Assembly: GCA_003168335.1 (NCBI GenBank) | Contig: PMSM01000005.1 | Coordinates: 124,001-188,000, forward strand | Source of the DNA: Blastocatellia bacterium | GTDB lineage: Bacteria; Acidobacteriota; Blastocatellia; Pyrinomonadales; Pyrinomonadaceae | Length of the DNA stretch: 64,000 nt | Direction of reading: 5' to 3' | In this document: positions 25,201 through 36,574 of the stretch, in pieces | Numbering within the stretch: position 1 is the first letter of the stretch | How the letters are laid out: each line of letters opens with the position of its first letter | Notes under the pieces: model-generated | Database searches by the model: none | Told to the model about the DNA's origin: nothing | The model's input: the letters and a program-made list of their open reading frames with translations, nothing else | Position numbers and translations under genes: made by a program

Positions 25201-26007
25201 TTACGGGCGCACACACAAAACCGGACAGGGCGCGTTGCGCAGGATGAACTCAGCCGTATCGGTTCGGTTCGGATCGCCTCCCGAGCCAAGCGCCGTCGTG
25301 ATCGCCAGGAGATCAGCTTTGTGGCGCCCGGCATATTCGACGACTTCCTCACCCACGCCGCCGTGCAGCCGGCGAAATTTTCCAAACTTATCGGCCGCGT
25401 CGACTTCGGCAAAAAACCTCTCGAGGGTAGCGATCCCGCCGTCCGCCGGCTCTACATCGCCTTCGTTGAAAATACAAAGTGTTTCCAGGTCTGCCCGGGT
25501 CCTGTTCGTGATCGCCGTGGCGACCGGCAGAATGTGCTTTGACTCTTCTCTCAAGTCAGTCACGTAAAGAATGCGCTTGAAGCGATCAATCGGGCGGGTA
25601 GTGCGGCGCGGCCCGTACATCCGGCAGATGATCGTGGGGATTTTTGAGTCGCGCGCAACCTGTTCGGCTACACTGCGGCCCAGGAAGAACTGCGCTACGT
25701 CCGAGCGCCCGTGCGAGGCCATGACAATTAGATCACAGCCGCTTTCCCCGGCGTGGCGCATGATTACCTGCGCGGGATCGTCATCACCTTTGGGAACAAT
25801 CGCTTCGACTACGCGCACCGACGACGCCCCCGTGGGGAGACCGGGAAACTCATAGCGCGACGTTTCGGTGATGTGCGGATCGCCGCCGTGCGAGATGTGA
25901 ACTGAATGGACGATGGCGTCGAACTGCGCGGCGATCGCCACGGCCAGCGGAAACGCGCTGTTGGCGACGGCGGAAAAATCTGTCGGGAACAGAATCGAAC
26001 GGATCAT
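25201..26007 (-). CDS. Universal stress protein, tandem UspA domains
   Basis: A 268-residue protein of two UspA domains. The first starts MIRSILFPTDFS and contains GESGCDLIVMASHGRS with the ATP-binding GRS-V motif. The second starts RFKRILYVTDLREESKH and ends with GGDPNRTDTAEFILRNAPCPVLCV. The first domain keeps the G-2x-G-9x-G-like loop (GRSDVAQFFLGRSVAEQV), while the second deviates. The start is set at 26007, where the conserved MIRSILFPTD begins, rather than at 26049. Adaptive stress role, partner unknown. Confidence 0.87.
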   Translation of the reverse strand: MIRSILFPTDFSAVANSAFPLAVAIAAQFDAIVHSVHISHGGDPHITETSRYEFPGLPTGASSVRVVEAIVPKGDDDPAQVIMRHAGESGCDLIVMASHGRSDVAQFFLGRSVAEQVARDSKIPTIICRMYGPRRTTRPIDRFKRILYVTDLREESKHILPVATAITNRTRADLETLCIFNEGDVEPADGGIATLERFFAEVDAADKFGKFRRLHGGVGEEVVEYAGRHKADLLAITTALGSGGDPNRTDTAEFILRNAPCPVLCVRP

Positions 26008-26159
26008 GATATTAAGCAGCGAGTGGTAGAGCAGCGAGCAGTTGCCCACTCAATCAAAAGCCCGCACTGCTTATACCACGTCAATGCATCTTACTTAAGT
26101 AACGCCGCCTGGTCTAGCTTTCAAGTAGCGCTTACGTTTCCCGACACCACAATTGCCGC

Positions 26160-28637
<2,478 letters not shown>

Positions 28638-28768
28638 TAGTTAGAAAATCCTTTCCGTTTCGTTTAAGCGATTGGCGAGATAAAGCCGCCCTGAAAAGTC
28701 GATTATTATTGCTGATTTAGGAGGGAACTGTCCAACTCAGCAGGGCGCAGAGATTTCAGTCGATGATT

Positions 28769-28914
28769 TAGCAGGCTGCTGAAAAACTGTTGAGCATCGG
28801 TAAAGAACAGTGGAACGATCTAGGAAATCACACGAAATAAGCCGAACTGAACGTCTCTTCGTGCCTGTTTCGTGTGGGTTCGTGGATCGTATTAGTTCTT
28901 CAGCACGCTGTTAG
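28769..28914. repeat. Palindromic repeat overlapping the cstA stop codon
   Basis: The left end TAGCAGGCTGCTGAAAAACT (28769-28788) matches, with a few mismatches, the reverse complement of the right end AGTTCTTCAGCACGCTGTTA (28894-28913). The interior carries CACACGAAATAAG and GTTTCGTGTG as a second palindrome. The right end contains the cstA stop codon. Confidence 0.65.
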
Positions 28915-30773
28915 GCCTCGACCACCGCAACGTCCAAAGGCGATTCCGGCTGGTGGCGCCTGCCAATCCAACATCGCACCGAATCAATTAGAACGATCAC
29001 GGCCGCGGTCATGATCAGCACAGTCAGCGAAGTGTTGATGTAACCCTGCGTCGCCGTCGCGGGATTCTGTGCCTGGGGCCAGAAGATATCGCGAATTGAT
29101 TCCCAACCGGCGACGAGTGTGGTCGTGGCGACAAATGAGAGCGGCGCGATCGTCACCCAACTGTATCGTGCTTTGCCCATGTTGATGATGACTGTGGTCG
29201 CGACACACAAAGCTACGGCGGCGAGCAGTTGATTCGCGATGCCGAACATAGGCCAGATCGTTGAGATCGATCCATTCCAAATGAACGCAGCCCAGGCAGC
29301 CACCACCAGCGCACTGGTCACAATCGATCCGGGCAGCCAGTTAGGTTGTTCCAGTTTTCGGAACACACGTCCCCCAAATTCGCCCAGCAGGAACCGGGCC
29401 ACGCGTGTGCCCGTGTCGATAGTCGTCAGGATGAAGAGCGCTTCGAACATGATCGCGAAGTGATACCAATACTTCATCAGCCCGCGCAGACCGGGAATGC
29501 CGTCAAAGATTTTCGCGATGCCCAGAGCGAGTGTCACCGCACCGCCGGTGCGGCCGCGCAGATTCTTCTCGCCGGATTCTTCCTGCAGGTGGTCGATTTC
29601 CCGTGGTTGCAGATTGAAGCCTTGCTCGGTTTCTTGATCGACCATGCGGACGTAGCTTGCTTTCTGAGCATCAGTCTTTTGTTGGGTATTGATCGCGAAG
29701 TAGTCGCCCGGAAACAAAGAAGTCGCGGCGATCAAGGCCACCACGCCGACCACGCCTTCCATCAACATGCTGCCATAGCCGATCATCCGCGCGTCAGTTT
29801 CTTTGGCGAGCATCTTGGGCGTGGTGCCTGATGAGATCAACGAATGAAATCCACTGATAGCTCCGCAGGCAATCGTAATAAAGACGAACGGATAAACCTT
29901 GCCTGGCACGACCGGTCCGCCGCCGGAGACGAATGGCGTAATCGCCGGCATCTGCAAATTCGGGTGAACGAGGATCACTCCGATAATCAGGACCGCGACC
30001 GTTCCAATCTTGAGATATGACGAAAGATAATCGCGCGGGCACAGCAGCAACCACACCGGCAGGACCGAAGCGATGAAGCCATAGCCGGCCATCAGCAGCG
30101 TCACTTTGTGCGGTGACAGCGTGAACGCCGCGGCCCATGATGAATCAGCAACACGGCCGCCGAGGTAAACCGCGAAAAGCAAACCAATAACGCCGATGAT
30201 GCTGGCTTCCACGATCTTTCCTTTGCGAAAGCGATACATGTAGAGGCCCATGAAAAGGGCCAGCGGAATTGTGAAGCCGACCGTGAAAGTTCCCCACGGC
30301 GATTCAGCCAGAGCATTCACTACCACCAGGCCGAGTCCGGCCAGGGCAATCACTACAATGAAAAGAATGGCTATGCCGGCGACCAATCCCGACAGCGGAC
30401 TGATTTCCGTCCGCGCAATCTCAGCCAGCGATTTCCCCTTTCTCCTGACACTCGCAGCCAGGATCATGAAGTCATGCACCGCGCCACCGACGCAGACGCC
30501 GATCACCAGCCAGAGAAGTCCCGGCAGGAACCCGAATTGCGCCGCCAGCACTGGCCCGATCAACGGTCCGGCGCCGGAGATCGCCGCGAAGTGGTGCCCG
30601 AACAGGACCCACTTGTTGGTTGGATAATAATTGTGCCCGTCGTACATCGTCTGGGATGGGACGGGTCGCGAATCATCGAGCGTCAGCACCTTCGCGGCGA
30701 TGAAAGCTGAATAGTAGCGATACGCGATCGCCAGGATGCACAGCGCGCCGACAATGATGGGCAGGGCGTTCAT
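28911..30773 (-). CDS. cstA: Carbon starvation protein A (peptide/pyruvate transporter)
   Basis: CstA family, 620 residues and about 16 helices. Family members import peptides or pyruvate under carbon limitation. The signature [20 protein letters not shown] and [25 protein letters not shown] are typical. A cytosolic loop with [15 protein letters not shown] is characteristic of one CstA subgroup. The start is taken as the ATG at 30773, since the hydrophobic N-terminus begins there; the longer frame to 30866 would add a basic non-conserved leader. The stop codon lies in a palindromic repeat. No regulator or two-component pair adjoins it. Confidence 0.88.
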   Translation of the reverse strand: MNALPIIVGALCILAIAYRYYSAFIAAKVLTLDDSRPVPSQTMYDGHNYYPTNKWVLFGHHFAAISGAGPLIGPVLAAQFGFLPGLLWLVIGVCVGGAVHDFMILAASVRRKGKSLAEIARTEISPLSGLVAGIAILFIVVIALAGLGLVVVNALAESPWGTFTVGFTIPLALFMGLYMYRFRKGKIVEASIIGVIGLLFAVYLGGRVADSSWAAAFTLSPHKVTLLMAGYGFIASVLPVWLLLCPRDYLSSYLKIGTVAVLIIGVILVHPNLQMPAITPFVSGGGPVVPGKVYPFVFITIACGAISGFHSLISSGTTPKMLAKETDARMIGYGSMLMEGVVGVVALIAATSLFPGDYFAINTQQKTDAQKASYVRMVDQETEQGFNLQPREIDHLQEESGEKNLRGRTGGAVTLALGIAKIFDGIPGLRGLMKYWYHFAIMFEALFILTTIDTGTRVARFLLGEFGGRVFRKLEQPNWLPGSIVTSALVVAAWAAFIWNGSISTIWPMFGIANQLLAAVALCVATTVIINMGKARYSWVTIAPLSFVATTTLVAGWESIRDIFWPQAQNPATATQGYINTSLTVLIMTAAVIVLIDSVRCWIGRRHQPESPLDVAVVEA

Positions 30774-30860
30774 CTCTTCATTCTTGACCTCTGCGGAAAT
30801 CCGTAGCGCGCTATCATAACTGCGGTGTGCGTTTTTGCGAAGCAAAAGTTCAGAGTTCAA

Positions 30861-30916
30861 CAGCAACGAGTTGCTGAAAATAAGAGAGCGAGGCTATAAC
30901 GAAAGTCGTAGCCTCG
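30861..30916 (+). terminator. Paired hairpins upstream of the DUF3828-like gene
   Basis: CAGCAAC/GTTGCTG (30861-30876) and CGAGGCTA/TAGCCTCG (30889-30916) are exact stems. The second is followed by TTTACTTTT in the plus direction, so it looks like an intrinsic terminator or attenuator in the leader of the gene at 30983. The stretch also lies upstream of cstA on the other strand. Confidence 0.5.
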
Positions 30917-30982
30917 TTTACTTTTGGCAGGAGCTCGGTTTAGCATCCTTACTGCGGGCAGAATTTCTGAGAAGGAACCGAA

Positions 30983-31489
30983 ATGAAAATCCTAAAGCCA
31001 ACCCTGGTTATTGCGCTCCTTTTTCTGGCGGCGGGCCTTTCTTTGGCAGTCTGTGGGCCGGTCTACGGACAAACGGCCAGGAGCAACCGCCTGTCTCCGA
31101 ATGCGCTGGTCGCGGATCTCTACCGGGTGCACAACCAGAAGCACAGCCCCTTTTTCCAAACCAGGAGCCGAGCTTTGCTCTACAAGTATTTCGAAAAAGG
31201 CCTGGCCGACATGATTTGGAAAGATGCCGTCAATTCGAAAGGCGAAGTCGGCGCCATAGACGGCGATCCGCTTTATAACGCGCAGGACATGGACATCAAG
31301 AAATTCGCTATCGGCGAACCCGGTTACGGAGATGGCAAGGCCAGGGTCAACGTTACGTTTGAAAACTTCGGACAGAAAAAGACGATTGTCTTTATCCTGA
31401 TCAACGGACGGACAGGTTGGCGGATAAATGATCTTGACTACCGCGATGGAGATACGCTGCGGGGATATTTGAAGGGCGAAAAACGTTGA
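30983..31489 (+). CDS. Secreted DUF3828-like protein
   Basis: A 168-residue protein with a signal peptide (residues 1-30, core LLFLAAGLSLAVCG). The mature domain LVADLYRVHNQKHSP ... RALLYKYFEKGLADMIW ... WRINDLDYRDGDTLRGYL follows the pattern of DUF3828, a small NTF2-like fold in periplasmic proteins. No catalytic residues are known. The ribosome site GAAGGAAC precedes the ATG by 5 nt. No operon partner; its neighbours are cstA (divergent) and the M48 protease. Confidence 0.75.
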   Translation: MKILKPTLVIALLFLAAGLSLAVCGPVYGQTARSNRLSPNALVADLYRVHNQKHSPFFQTRSRALLYKYFEKGLADMIWKDAVNSKGEVGAIDGDPLYNAQDMDIKKFAIGEPGYGDGKARVNVTFENFGQKKTIVFILINGRTGWRINDLDYRDGDTLRGYLKGEKR

Positions 31490-31745
31490 GCCCAAAAGTG
31501 GATCAGAACTCTTCGTAAGGTCGTGGCCCGCGCTTGCTGCACATGATTCCAGCGCGCGAGCCGGCCGCGCTACTTTTCAAAGCGAACCCGCTACGAACCC
31601 GGCTGGCTCCCTCCCGCCGTTTATCTACGGACTACTCGGTCTCGGACTAAACACTTTACTTTGTTGAATCTCGGGGCCTATAGTACGGCGAATTCAGAGA
31701 AGCCAGGCCAACTCGCGCAAGTAATCTTCTACGAGGTCTAATCGA
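31490..31745. other. Gap before the M48 protease gene
   Basis: No gene and no clear repeat is visible. The stretch includes a GC-rich region followed by AT-richer DNA (ACACTTTACTTTGTTGAATC) that is a plausible place for the protease promoter. Confidence 0.3.
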
Positions 31746-33101
31746 ATGAATGGGTTTAGCAGACGGCAAGTTATCGTCGCGACGTTATGCTTTTGCCTCG
31801 CCGTGCCTGCCTCAGCTGCGCGCCTAATGGCGCAGGCGCCGCCTCCCAAAGAAGAGTTCAAATTCGGCAAAGCCGATCTGGACCTCCTCGAACAGGTGAA
31901 CCTGCTGGACAAACGGTTCGAACGAGAGGGTCTGGTTTACGCTGATGACGCTACCAGCGCTTACCTGCAGCGAGTCGGCGAATCCCTGTTGCCGCGCGAT
32001 CTGAATTTAGAACATGTGCTGTGGAAGTTTCGGGCGCTGAGAGACCCGGTGCCAAACGCTTTTGCGCTGCCCAACGGATCGGTTTACGTAAACACAGGGC
32101 TAATCGCTTTGCTCGATAACGAGTCGCAGTTGGCGAGCATTCTCGCGCACGAGATCACCCACGTACTCAATCGCCACACATATCTGCAAAACCGCAGCAA
32201 CAGAAAAAAGATCCTGGCGATCAACATCATCAATGCGGTGGGCGCCTGGAACCCGGTTGGGGGCGTTGCGGGCCTGGCAATCGGCGTCATCGCCGCGGTG
32301 TCCCCCTTCATCCTGGTGTCAACGATATTCGGTTACAGCCGCGACCTGGAAAAAGAGGCGGACCTGAAAGGCGAGGACCTGATGGCCGCCGCGGAATATC
32401 CTCCCGAAGAAATGGTAAAGGCACTCACCTTGTTGAGCAATGATGTCGAGGGGGAACAGTTGAAATGGTTCTATAACGATCATCCTCAACTTAAGGATCG
32501 CATCGCGTATGTCACGACTTATCTGGGCAGCAAGGCGAACAAGACCACGGCAGCCGCGGAACTGAAGCGGGAAAAAAGCGCTTACCTGGCGAAAATAGAA
32601 ACTGTCTCGCACCACGACATCCAGTTGGCGATCAATGCGGCGCGGTTTCGCACCGCCGTTTATTTGAGTCAAAAATTTGTCGACTTCAAGCCCGACTCAG
32701 CTGAAAATATTTTCTGGTTGGCCGAATCGTACCGCACTCTGGGTGCACGCTCGCCAGAGCTGAAAGAAAAAGAGCTTACGAACAGTTCCAAGAAGGACGC
32801 GGCCAGGAAGCGGGCCAAGCTCACGCCGGAAGAGGAAGAGCGGGAACTGATGGCCACCGACGTGGGCCAGCAGAACTGGAAGGCCAACCGGCAAAAAGCT
32901 GAAGAGCTCTACCTGAAGTCCTTAAAGCTGGATAACCCGGTTCCCATGGCGCATCGGGGACTGGGAATGCTTTACGAAAAAAGCGGCCGGACCAAAGAGG
33001 GAATTGACGAATATCAAAAATATCTCGACCTGGCCCCGGATGCTCTGGACCGCGAAAGAATTCAACGCCGCCTGCAGACGTTAAAGAGCTCCGGATCTTG
33101 A
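31746..33101 (+). CDS. M48-family metalloprotease with C-terminal repeat region
   Basis: A 451-residue exported peptidase. A signal peptide of about 30 residues precedes an M48 domain: the zinc motif HEITH is at 135-139 and the downstream Glu of the third ligand lies in RDLEKEADLKGEDLM (about 200). The protease domain is followed by a helical region with at least one TPR-like repeat (AHRGLGMLYEKSGRTKEGIDEYQKYLDLAPD), which resembles BepA/YfgC-type periplasmic chaperone-proteases. A role in outer-membrane protein quality control is likely. The following gene (33163) begins 61 bp later on the same strand and may be its partner. Confidence 0.87.
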   Translation: MNGFSRRQVIVATLCFCLAVPASAARLMAQAPPPKEEFKFGKADLDLLEQVNLLDKRFEREGLVYADDATSAYLQRVGESLLPRDLNLEHVLWKFRALRDPVPNAFALPNGSVYVNTGLIALLDNESQLASILAHEITHVLNRHTYLQNRSNRKKILAINIINAVGAWNPVGGVAGLAIGVIAAVSPFILVSTIFGYSRDLEKEADLKGEDLMAAAEYPPEEMVKALTLLSNDVEGEQLKWFYNDHPQLKDRIAYVTTYLGSKANKTTAAAELKREKSAYLAKIETVSHHDIQLAINAARFRTAVYLSQKFVDFKPDSAENIFWLAESYRTLGARSPELKEKELTNSSKKDAARKRAKLTPEEEERELMATDVGQQNWKANRQKAEELYLKSLKLDNPVPMAHRGLGMLYEKSGRTKEGIDEYQKYLDLAPDALDRERIQRRLQTLKSSGS

Positions 33102-33162
33102 CTCAAACGGCGATAGTTGTCATATGTCCTTTGATTCGATCAACGCCAGACGGGATCCCAGC

Positions 33163-33852
33163 ATGAAACTCAAACTTTCTTGTCTCGCATTCTTTGTCCT
33201 CTTCGCCGCGATAGCTCCGGGCACTCTTTCTGCGCAGTACCTGCACCCGAAAATTACCAGTAAGGAAACCACGATCCGCAACGTTGTGGTACTGCCCGCC
33301 AAGGTTGAAATTGTTAAGCAGAGCATGAAAGGGCCGGAAGGAATGGCTGCGGAATCCGACCTGTTGAGTACCCGCATCACTCAGTTAACCACTGAAATCC
33401 TGGCGGCAAAACATATCAGCGCCCTAACTGGTGCGGCTGCCACTCTGAGCGATCCTGACAGCCAAAAGAAATACACGCTGTCTGATCTCCAATCGCGCTA
33501 CGACGCGTTGTTGCCTAAGATTGCCAGGAAACCAAAGGATGTGAAGAAGGGCCGCTTCTCAATGGGCGATGAGGTGCTCAACCTGAACCTGGATAAAACA
33601 GCCGATGCGATAATCTTCATTCGCGGTCAGGGACAAAACCTGACCAAGGGAAAGACCGCGTACGCCATTCTGAATCCGTTTTCGTTTACCTTCCCTTACT
33701 TACTCCTGACTATCGGCATTGTCGATGCGCATACGGGCGAGGTTCTGGTCTTTACCCAGCCGGTTTGGCCCATCGAAGCCACCAACAAGAATGAAAAGGC
33801 CCTGCGTATGCTGATAGAGAAATCTCTGAAGAAGCTACCAGCGGCACCTTGA
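33163..33852 (+). CDS. Secreted protein of unknown function
   Basis: A 229-residue predicted secreted protein with signal peptide MKLKLSCLAFFVLFAAIAPG and a mature part I do not recognise. The ATG at 33163 is preferred over the one at 33124, because the signal peptide then starts normally. The mature region has a stretch of beta strands ending NPFSFTFPYLLLTIGIVDAHTGEVLVF. Co-directional with the M48 gene, spaced 61 bp, so an envelope-related role is inferred. Confidence 0.55.
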   Translation: MKLKLSCLAFFVLFAAIAPGTLSAQYLHPKITSKETTIRNVVVLPAKVEIVKQSMKGPEGMAAESDLLSTRITQLTTEILAAKHISALTGAAATLSDPDSQKKYTLSDLQSRYDALLPKIARKPKDVKKGRFSMGDEVLNLNLDKTADAIIFIRGQGQNLTKGKTAYAILNPFSFTFPYLLLTIGIVDAHTGEVLVFTQPVWPIEATNKNEKALRMLIEKSLKKLPAAP

Positions 33853-33878
33853 GTTATGGCCCGAACGTGTCGATCGGA

Positions 33879-35012
33879 TCAGACTCCGGTCTTCAGATCT
33901 GCATACAACAAGCGGTGAAAAAGATGCTCGCCTGCTTCACGCCGAACCGACAGACGCCCTGCTTCATAGGCGCGCGAGCTCAGCCCGCGCTGAACTGATT
34001 CACAAATGTCCAAATCTTCCTGCTGAATCCGGTCGCCAACGCCGATGCTGACCTGGTTCTTCTTGTGCGCTGACTCGGAAACGTCCGCAAAATAGAAATC
34101 GAAGACTACCTCGGTGCGATCGAGAGCCAGCGGACGCACCAGATTAGTATCGAGCACGCCTTCGTAATAATTCATCATAAAGTTGGGATAGAGCCAGTAA
34201 TACAAAGCTCGCCGGCCAGTTCGGACAGCGCCAACTTCATCATCCTGGTTCGGGCTGACCATGGGACTGGACTGCAAGCAGAAGCGCGCACCGTTTTCAA
34301 TTGTGTAGCTGCCGTAGTCGAGCACGCTGTCGAGGCCCTTGTGCAGGTGCGGCACGTGATAGCCGCCATCAAGATAATTGTCGACAAAGACTTTCCAATT
34401 GCAGTTCAGGCTATAGCGACGGCGCTCGATCCAGTGAAGATTTTCGAAGCCCAGCCCTGTGATTTGTGAGCTCAGATCATCTCCGAGAAAATCTGTCAGC
34501 GAAGGGTTTGAATTGTTTAGAGGCGAACGTTGCTTCGGGTCGAGTTTCGCCAACACCCACTTCTCCCAGGTGGCGATTTCGACCGGCGCCAAGCCGTTGT
34601 TCGCGCGATCGAAGTTGCAGACTCCGCTGAAATCCGGCGTGCCTTTCAGTTCACCTTCAAGCGAGTACGTCCAGCCGTGATAAGGACAGCGCATCTGGGT
34701 TGCGTGTCCGGCTGGCTCGGTCATTACCGCCGCGGCATGGTGACGACAGACGTTGAAGAAACCCCGCAACTTACCGTCGCTGCCAGAAACGATCACGATC
34801 GGTTCGCCGGATATTTCGGTCGTAACGTAATGGCCCGGTTTGCGCAGTTGATCCAGGCGCGCGGCAACCTGCCATGACCGGCCAAAAACGGTTTGCTTCT
34901 CAAGTTCGAAAATCCGTTCGTTCGTGTACCAGGATGCGGGAATGGTGGAGGCTTCCGCGAGTGGCGCGTTTGGGTTGTAAGCGTCGATGATGTTGCGAAG
35001 GGAATTTCTCAC
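33879..35012 (-). CDS. Rieske oxygenase alpha subunit, choline-monooxygenase-like
   Basis: A 377-residue ring-hydroxylating-type oxygenase. The Rieske [2Fe-2S] ligands are Cys89, His91, Cys109 and His112 (NVCRHH ... CPYHGW). The mononuclear iron motif DNYLDGGYHVPHLH at 211-224 (His219 and His224) is the type seen in choline monooxygenase rather than aromatic dioxygenases. No beta subunit gene is nearby, as expected of this group. The GcvT-family protein upstream, possibly demethylating a glycine-betaine-derived amine, supports an osmolyte or choline pathway. Substrate assignment is inferred. Confidence 0.82.
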   Translation of the reverse strand: MRNSLRNIIDAYNPNAPLAEASTIPASWYTNERIFELEKQTVFGRSWQVAARLDQLRKPGHYVTTEISGEPIVIVSGSDGKLRGFFNVCRHHAAAVMTEPAGHATQMRCPYHGWTYSLEGELKGTPDFSGVCNFDRANNGLAPVEIATWEKWVLAKLDPKQRSPLNNSNPSLTDFLGDDLSSQITGLGFENLHWIERRRYSLNCNWKVFVDNYLDGGYHVPHLHKGLDSVLDYGSYTIENGARFCLQSSPMVSPNQDDEVGAVRTGRRALYYWLYPNFMMNYYEGVLDTNLVRPLALDRTEVVFDFYFADVSESAHKKNQVSIGVGDRIQQEDLDICESVQRGLSSRAYEAGRLSVRREAGEHLFHRLLYADLKTGV

Positions 35013-35023
35013 GATTCTGATTT

Positions 35024-35191
35024 GCGGCTTCGCCGCTCGATGTGCGGAAAGGCTTTGCCTTTCCGTAAGAGCGGGGCCCTGTTAGTTAGGAGGCTACGCC
35101 TCCGGTGGACTTTGGAGGCATAGCCTCGTCGGAGTGATAAAGAGCGTGCCGGAAAGGCGGAGCCTTTCCGCACATCAGGCGGCAGAGCCGC
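35024..35191. repeat. Composite palindromic repeat, family B copy 1
   Basis: Nested hairpins GCGGCTTCGCCGC, GGAAAGGCTTTGCCTTTCC, GGAGGCTACGCCTCC and an inverted mirror (GGAAAGGCGGAGCCTTTCC, GCGGCAGAGCCGC) occupy the gap between the Rieske oxygenase and GcvT-family genes. Copies are at 52387-52548 and 63577-63742. Confidence 0.8.
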
Positions 35192-35202
35192 AGTGGGCTT
35201 TC

Positions 35203-36402
35203 TTACACCGGTGTCGCAGTCTTATGCTTCGGATTGTAGAACGGAGTCTTCGCCACCTTCGCGCCGACCAGATGTCTGACGGCTTCAACGGTGATTTCAA
35301 TTTCGATCTGCGTTCCCGGTTTTGCGTAGTCGCGTTTCACTGTCGCCAGCGCGATCATCTTTTTCAAAAGTGGCGACCAGGTAGTGGAGGTGGCTTTACC
35401 GATTTGTGATCCGTTCGCGTAAACGGGAACCGATACCCGCGAGGCGATCGGTGAGACTGAGGGCGGCAGCCCCACAGCTTCATATCGTCGTTCGACTTCG
35501 GTCCAGTCGATCTCCAACCCCACGATTTGCTTTGCCGGGCCGTGCTTAGCTTCTTTGATTAACGCTTGCCGCCCGATGAAACGACCCTTGTCGAGGTTAA
35601 CCAGACGGTCCAATCCCATTTCGAAGGGCGAGTACTTTTGCTCGTCGACCAAAGCTTTCTTGCTGCTGTTGAAATCAACTTCAATCAGAAGCAAACCTGC
35701 CTCGATGCGCGCCACGTCCAAGGCCAGCATGCCCGCGGGCTTGATCTCAAAAGGTCGCCCGCGATCGATCAGGACGTCCCAGACCTTCAATGCCTGATCG
35801 GTGTCAACCCAAACTTCATAACCGAGGTCGCCCGTGTAACCCGTACGTGATATCTCGACCGGCACTCCGGCGATCGCGCCTTTGGTGACGCGAAAATATT
35901 TCAAGTTAGCGATGTCGGCATCTTCGACCACGGTTTTCAAGAGCCGACCCGAAGTTGGTCCCTGCAGGGCCAGCGCGGCGACGCTCTCTGAAATGTCCTC
36001 AATCTGCACGTCGAGTCCGGCCGCGTTTTGAGTGAACCACCGCAGACTCGGGTCCGCCGCGGTCCAGCGGTAAACGTTCTCTTCAAGCCGCGACACCGTG
36101 CCGTCGTCGATCACTTTGCCTTGCTCGTCGCACCAGGGCGTGTACACAACCTGGCCGACCGAAACCTTGCGCATATCGCGCGTGATGATGCGATCGATCA
36201 GACGGGTCGCATCTCTTCCGGTGACTCGGTACTTGAAGAGGGGCGAGATATCGATCAGCGCAGCGGCATTGCGAATCGCGTTGTACTCGTGCTCGTGATG
36301 TGTCTCGTACGCGCTGACCGTGTAGTATCCTGACCACTCGCGGTAGTTCAGACTCTCGCACAGCGGAAACGTTCGTTGATGAAATGGAGTGCCAATGGGC
36401 AT
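35203..36402 (-). CDS. GcvT-family aminomethyltransferase/tetrahydrofolate methylase
   Basis: A 399-residue GcvT-family protein. The glycine cleavage T-protein fold is seen in AALIDISPLFKYRVTGRDATRLIDRI, IALALQGP..., RTGYTGDLGYEVWV and GMLALDVARIEAGL, with folate-binding acidic and Tyr positions. The H, L and P proteins of glycine cleavage are absent nearby, so a role in dimethylglycine, sarcosine or methylamine demethylation is as likely as true GcvT. It is upstream of the Rieske oxygenase on the same strand, separated by a family B repeat. Start at 36402 (MPIGTPFHQRTFP). Confidence 0.85.
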   Translation of the reverse strand: MPIGTPFHQRTFPLCESLNYREWSGYYTVSAYETHHEHEYNAIRNAAALIDISPLFKYRVTGRDATRLIDRIITRDMRKVSVGQVVYTPWCDEQGKVIDDGTVSRLEENVYRWTAADPSLRWFTQNAAGLDVQIEDISESVAALALQGPTSGRLLKTVVEDADIANLKYFRVTKGAIAGVPVEISRTGYTGDLGYEVWVDTDQALKVWDVLIDRGRPFEIKPAGMLALDVARIEAGLLLIEVDFNSSKKALVDEQKYSPFEMGLDRLVNLDKGRFIGRQALIKEAKHGPAKQIVGLEIDWTEVERRYEAVGLPPSVSPIASRVSVPVYANGSQIGKATSTTWSPLLKKMIALATVKRDYAKPGTQIEIEITVEAVRHLVGAKVAKTPFYNPKHKTATPV

Positions 36403-36412
36403 GATTGTTGTC

Positions 36413-36476
36413 GTGGCACAGACTTCAGTCTGTGATTCTGTTGGTTGAAAAGACCACAGACTGAAGTCTGTGCCAC
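36413..36476. repeat. Perfect 22-nt inverted repeat (CACAGACT family)
   Basis: The exact arms at 36413-36434 and 36455-36476 have a 20-nt loop. A related half-copy, CGCAGACCGCAAGTCTGTGCC, is at 54525-54545. The repeat sits between the GcvT gene start and the first SYLF gene, so it lies in a divergent gap. Confidence 0.85.
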
Positions 36477-36574
36477 TGTTTGTCAGAGCGTGCGATTATA
36501 AGTATGCTGACAGGTGGCAGCAAGAAATCATTTGGCCACCCCGGCATAAGCAGCACGAGAAAGAGGGGACAATT

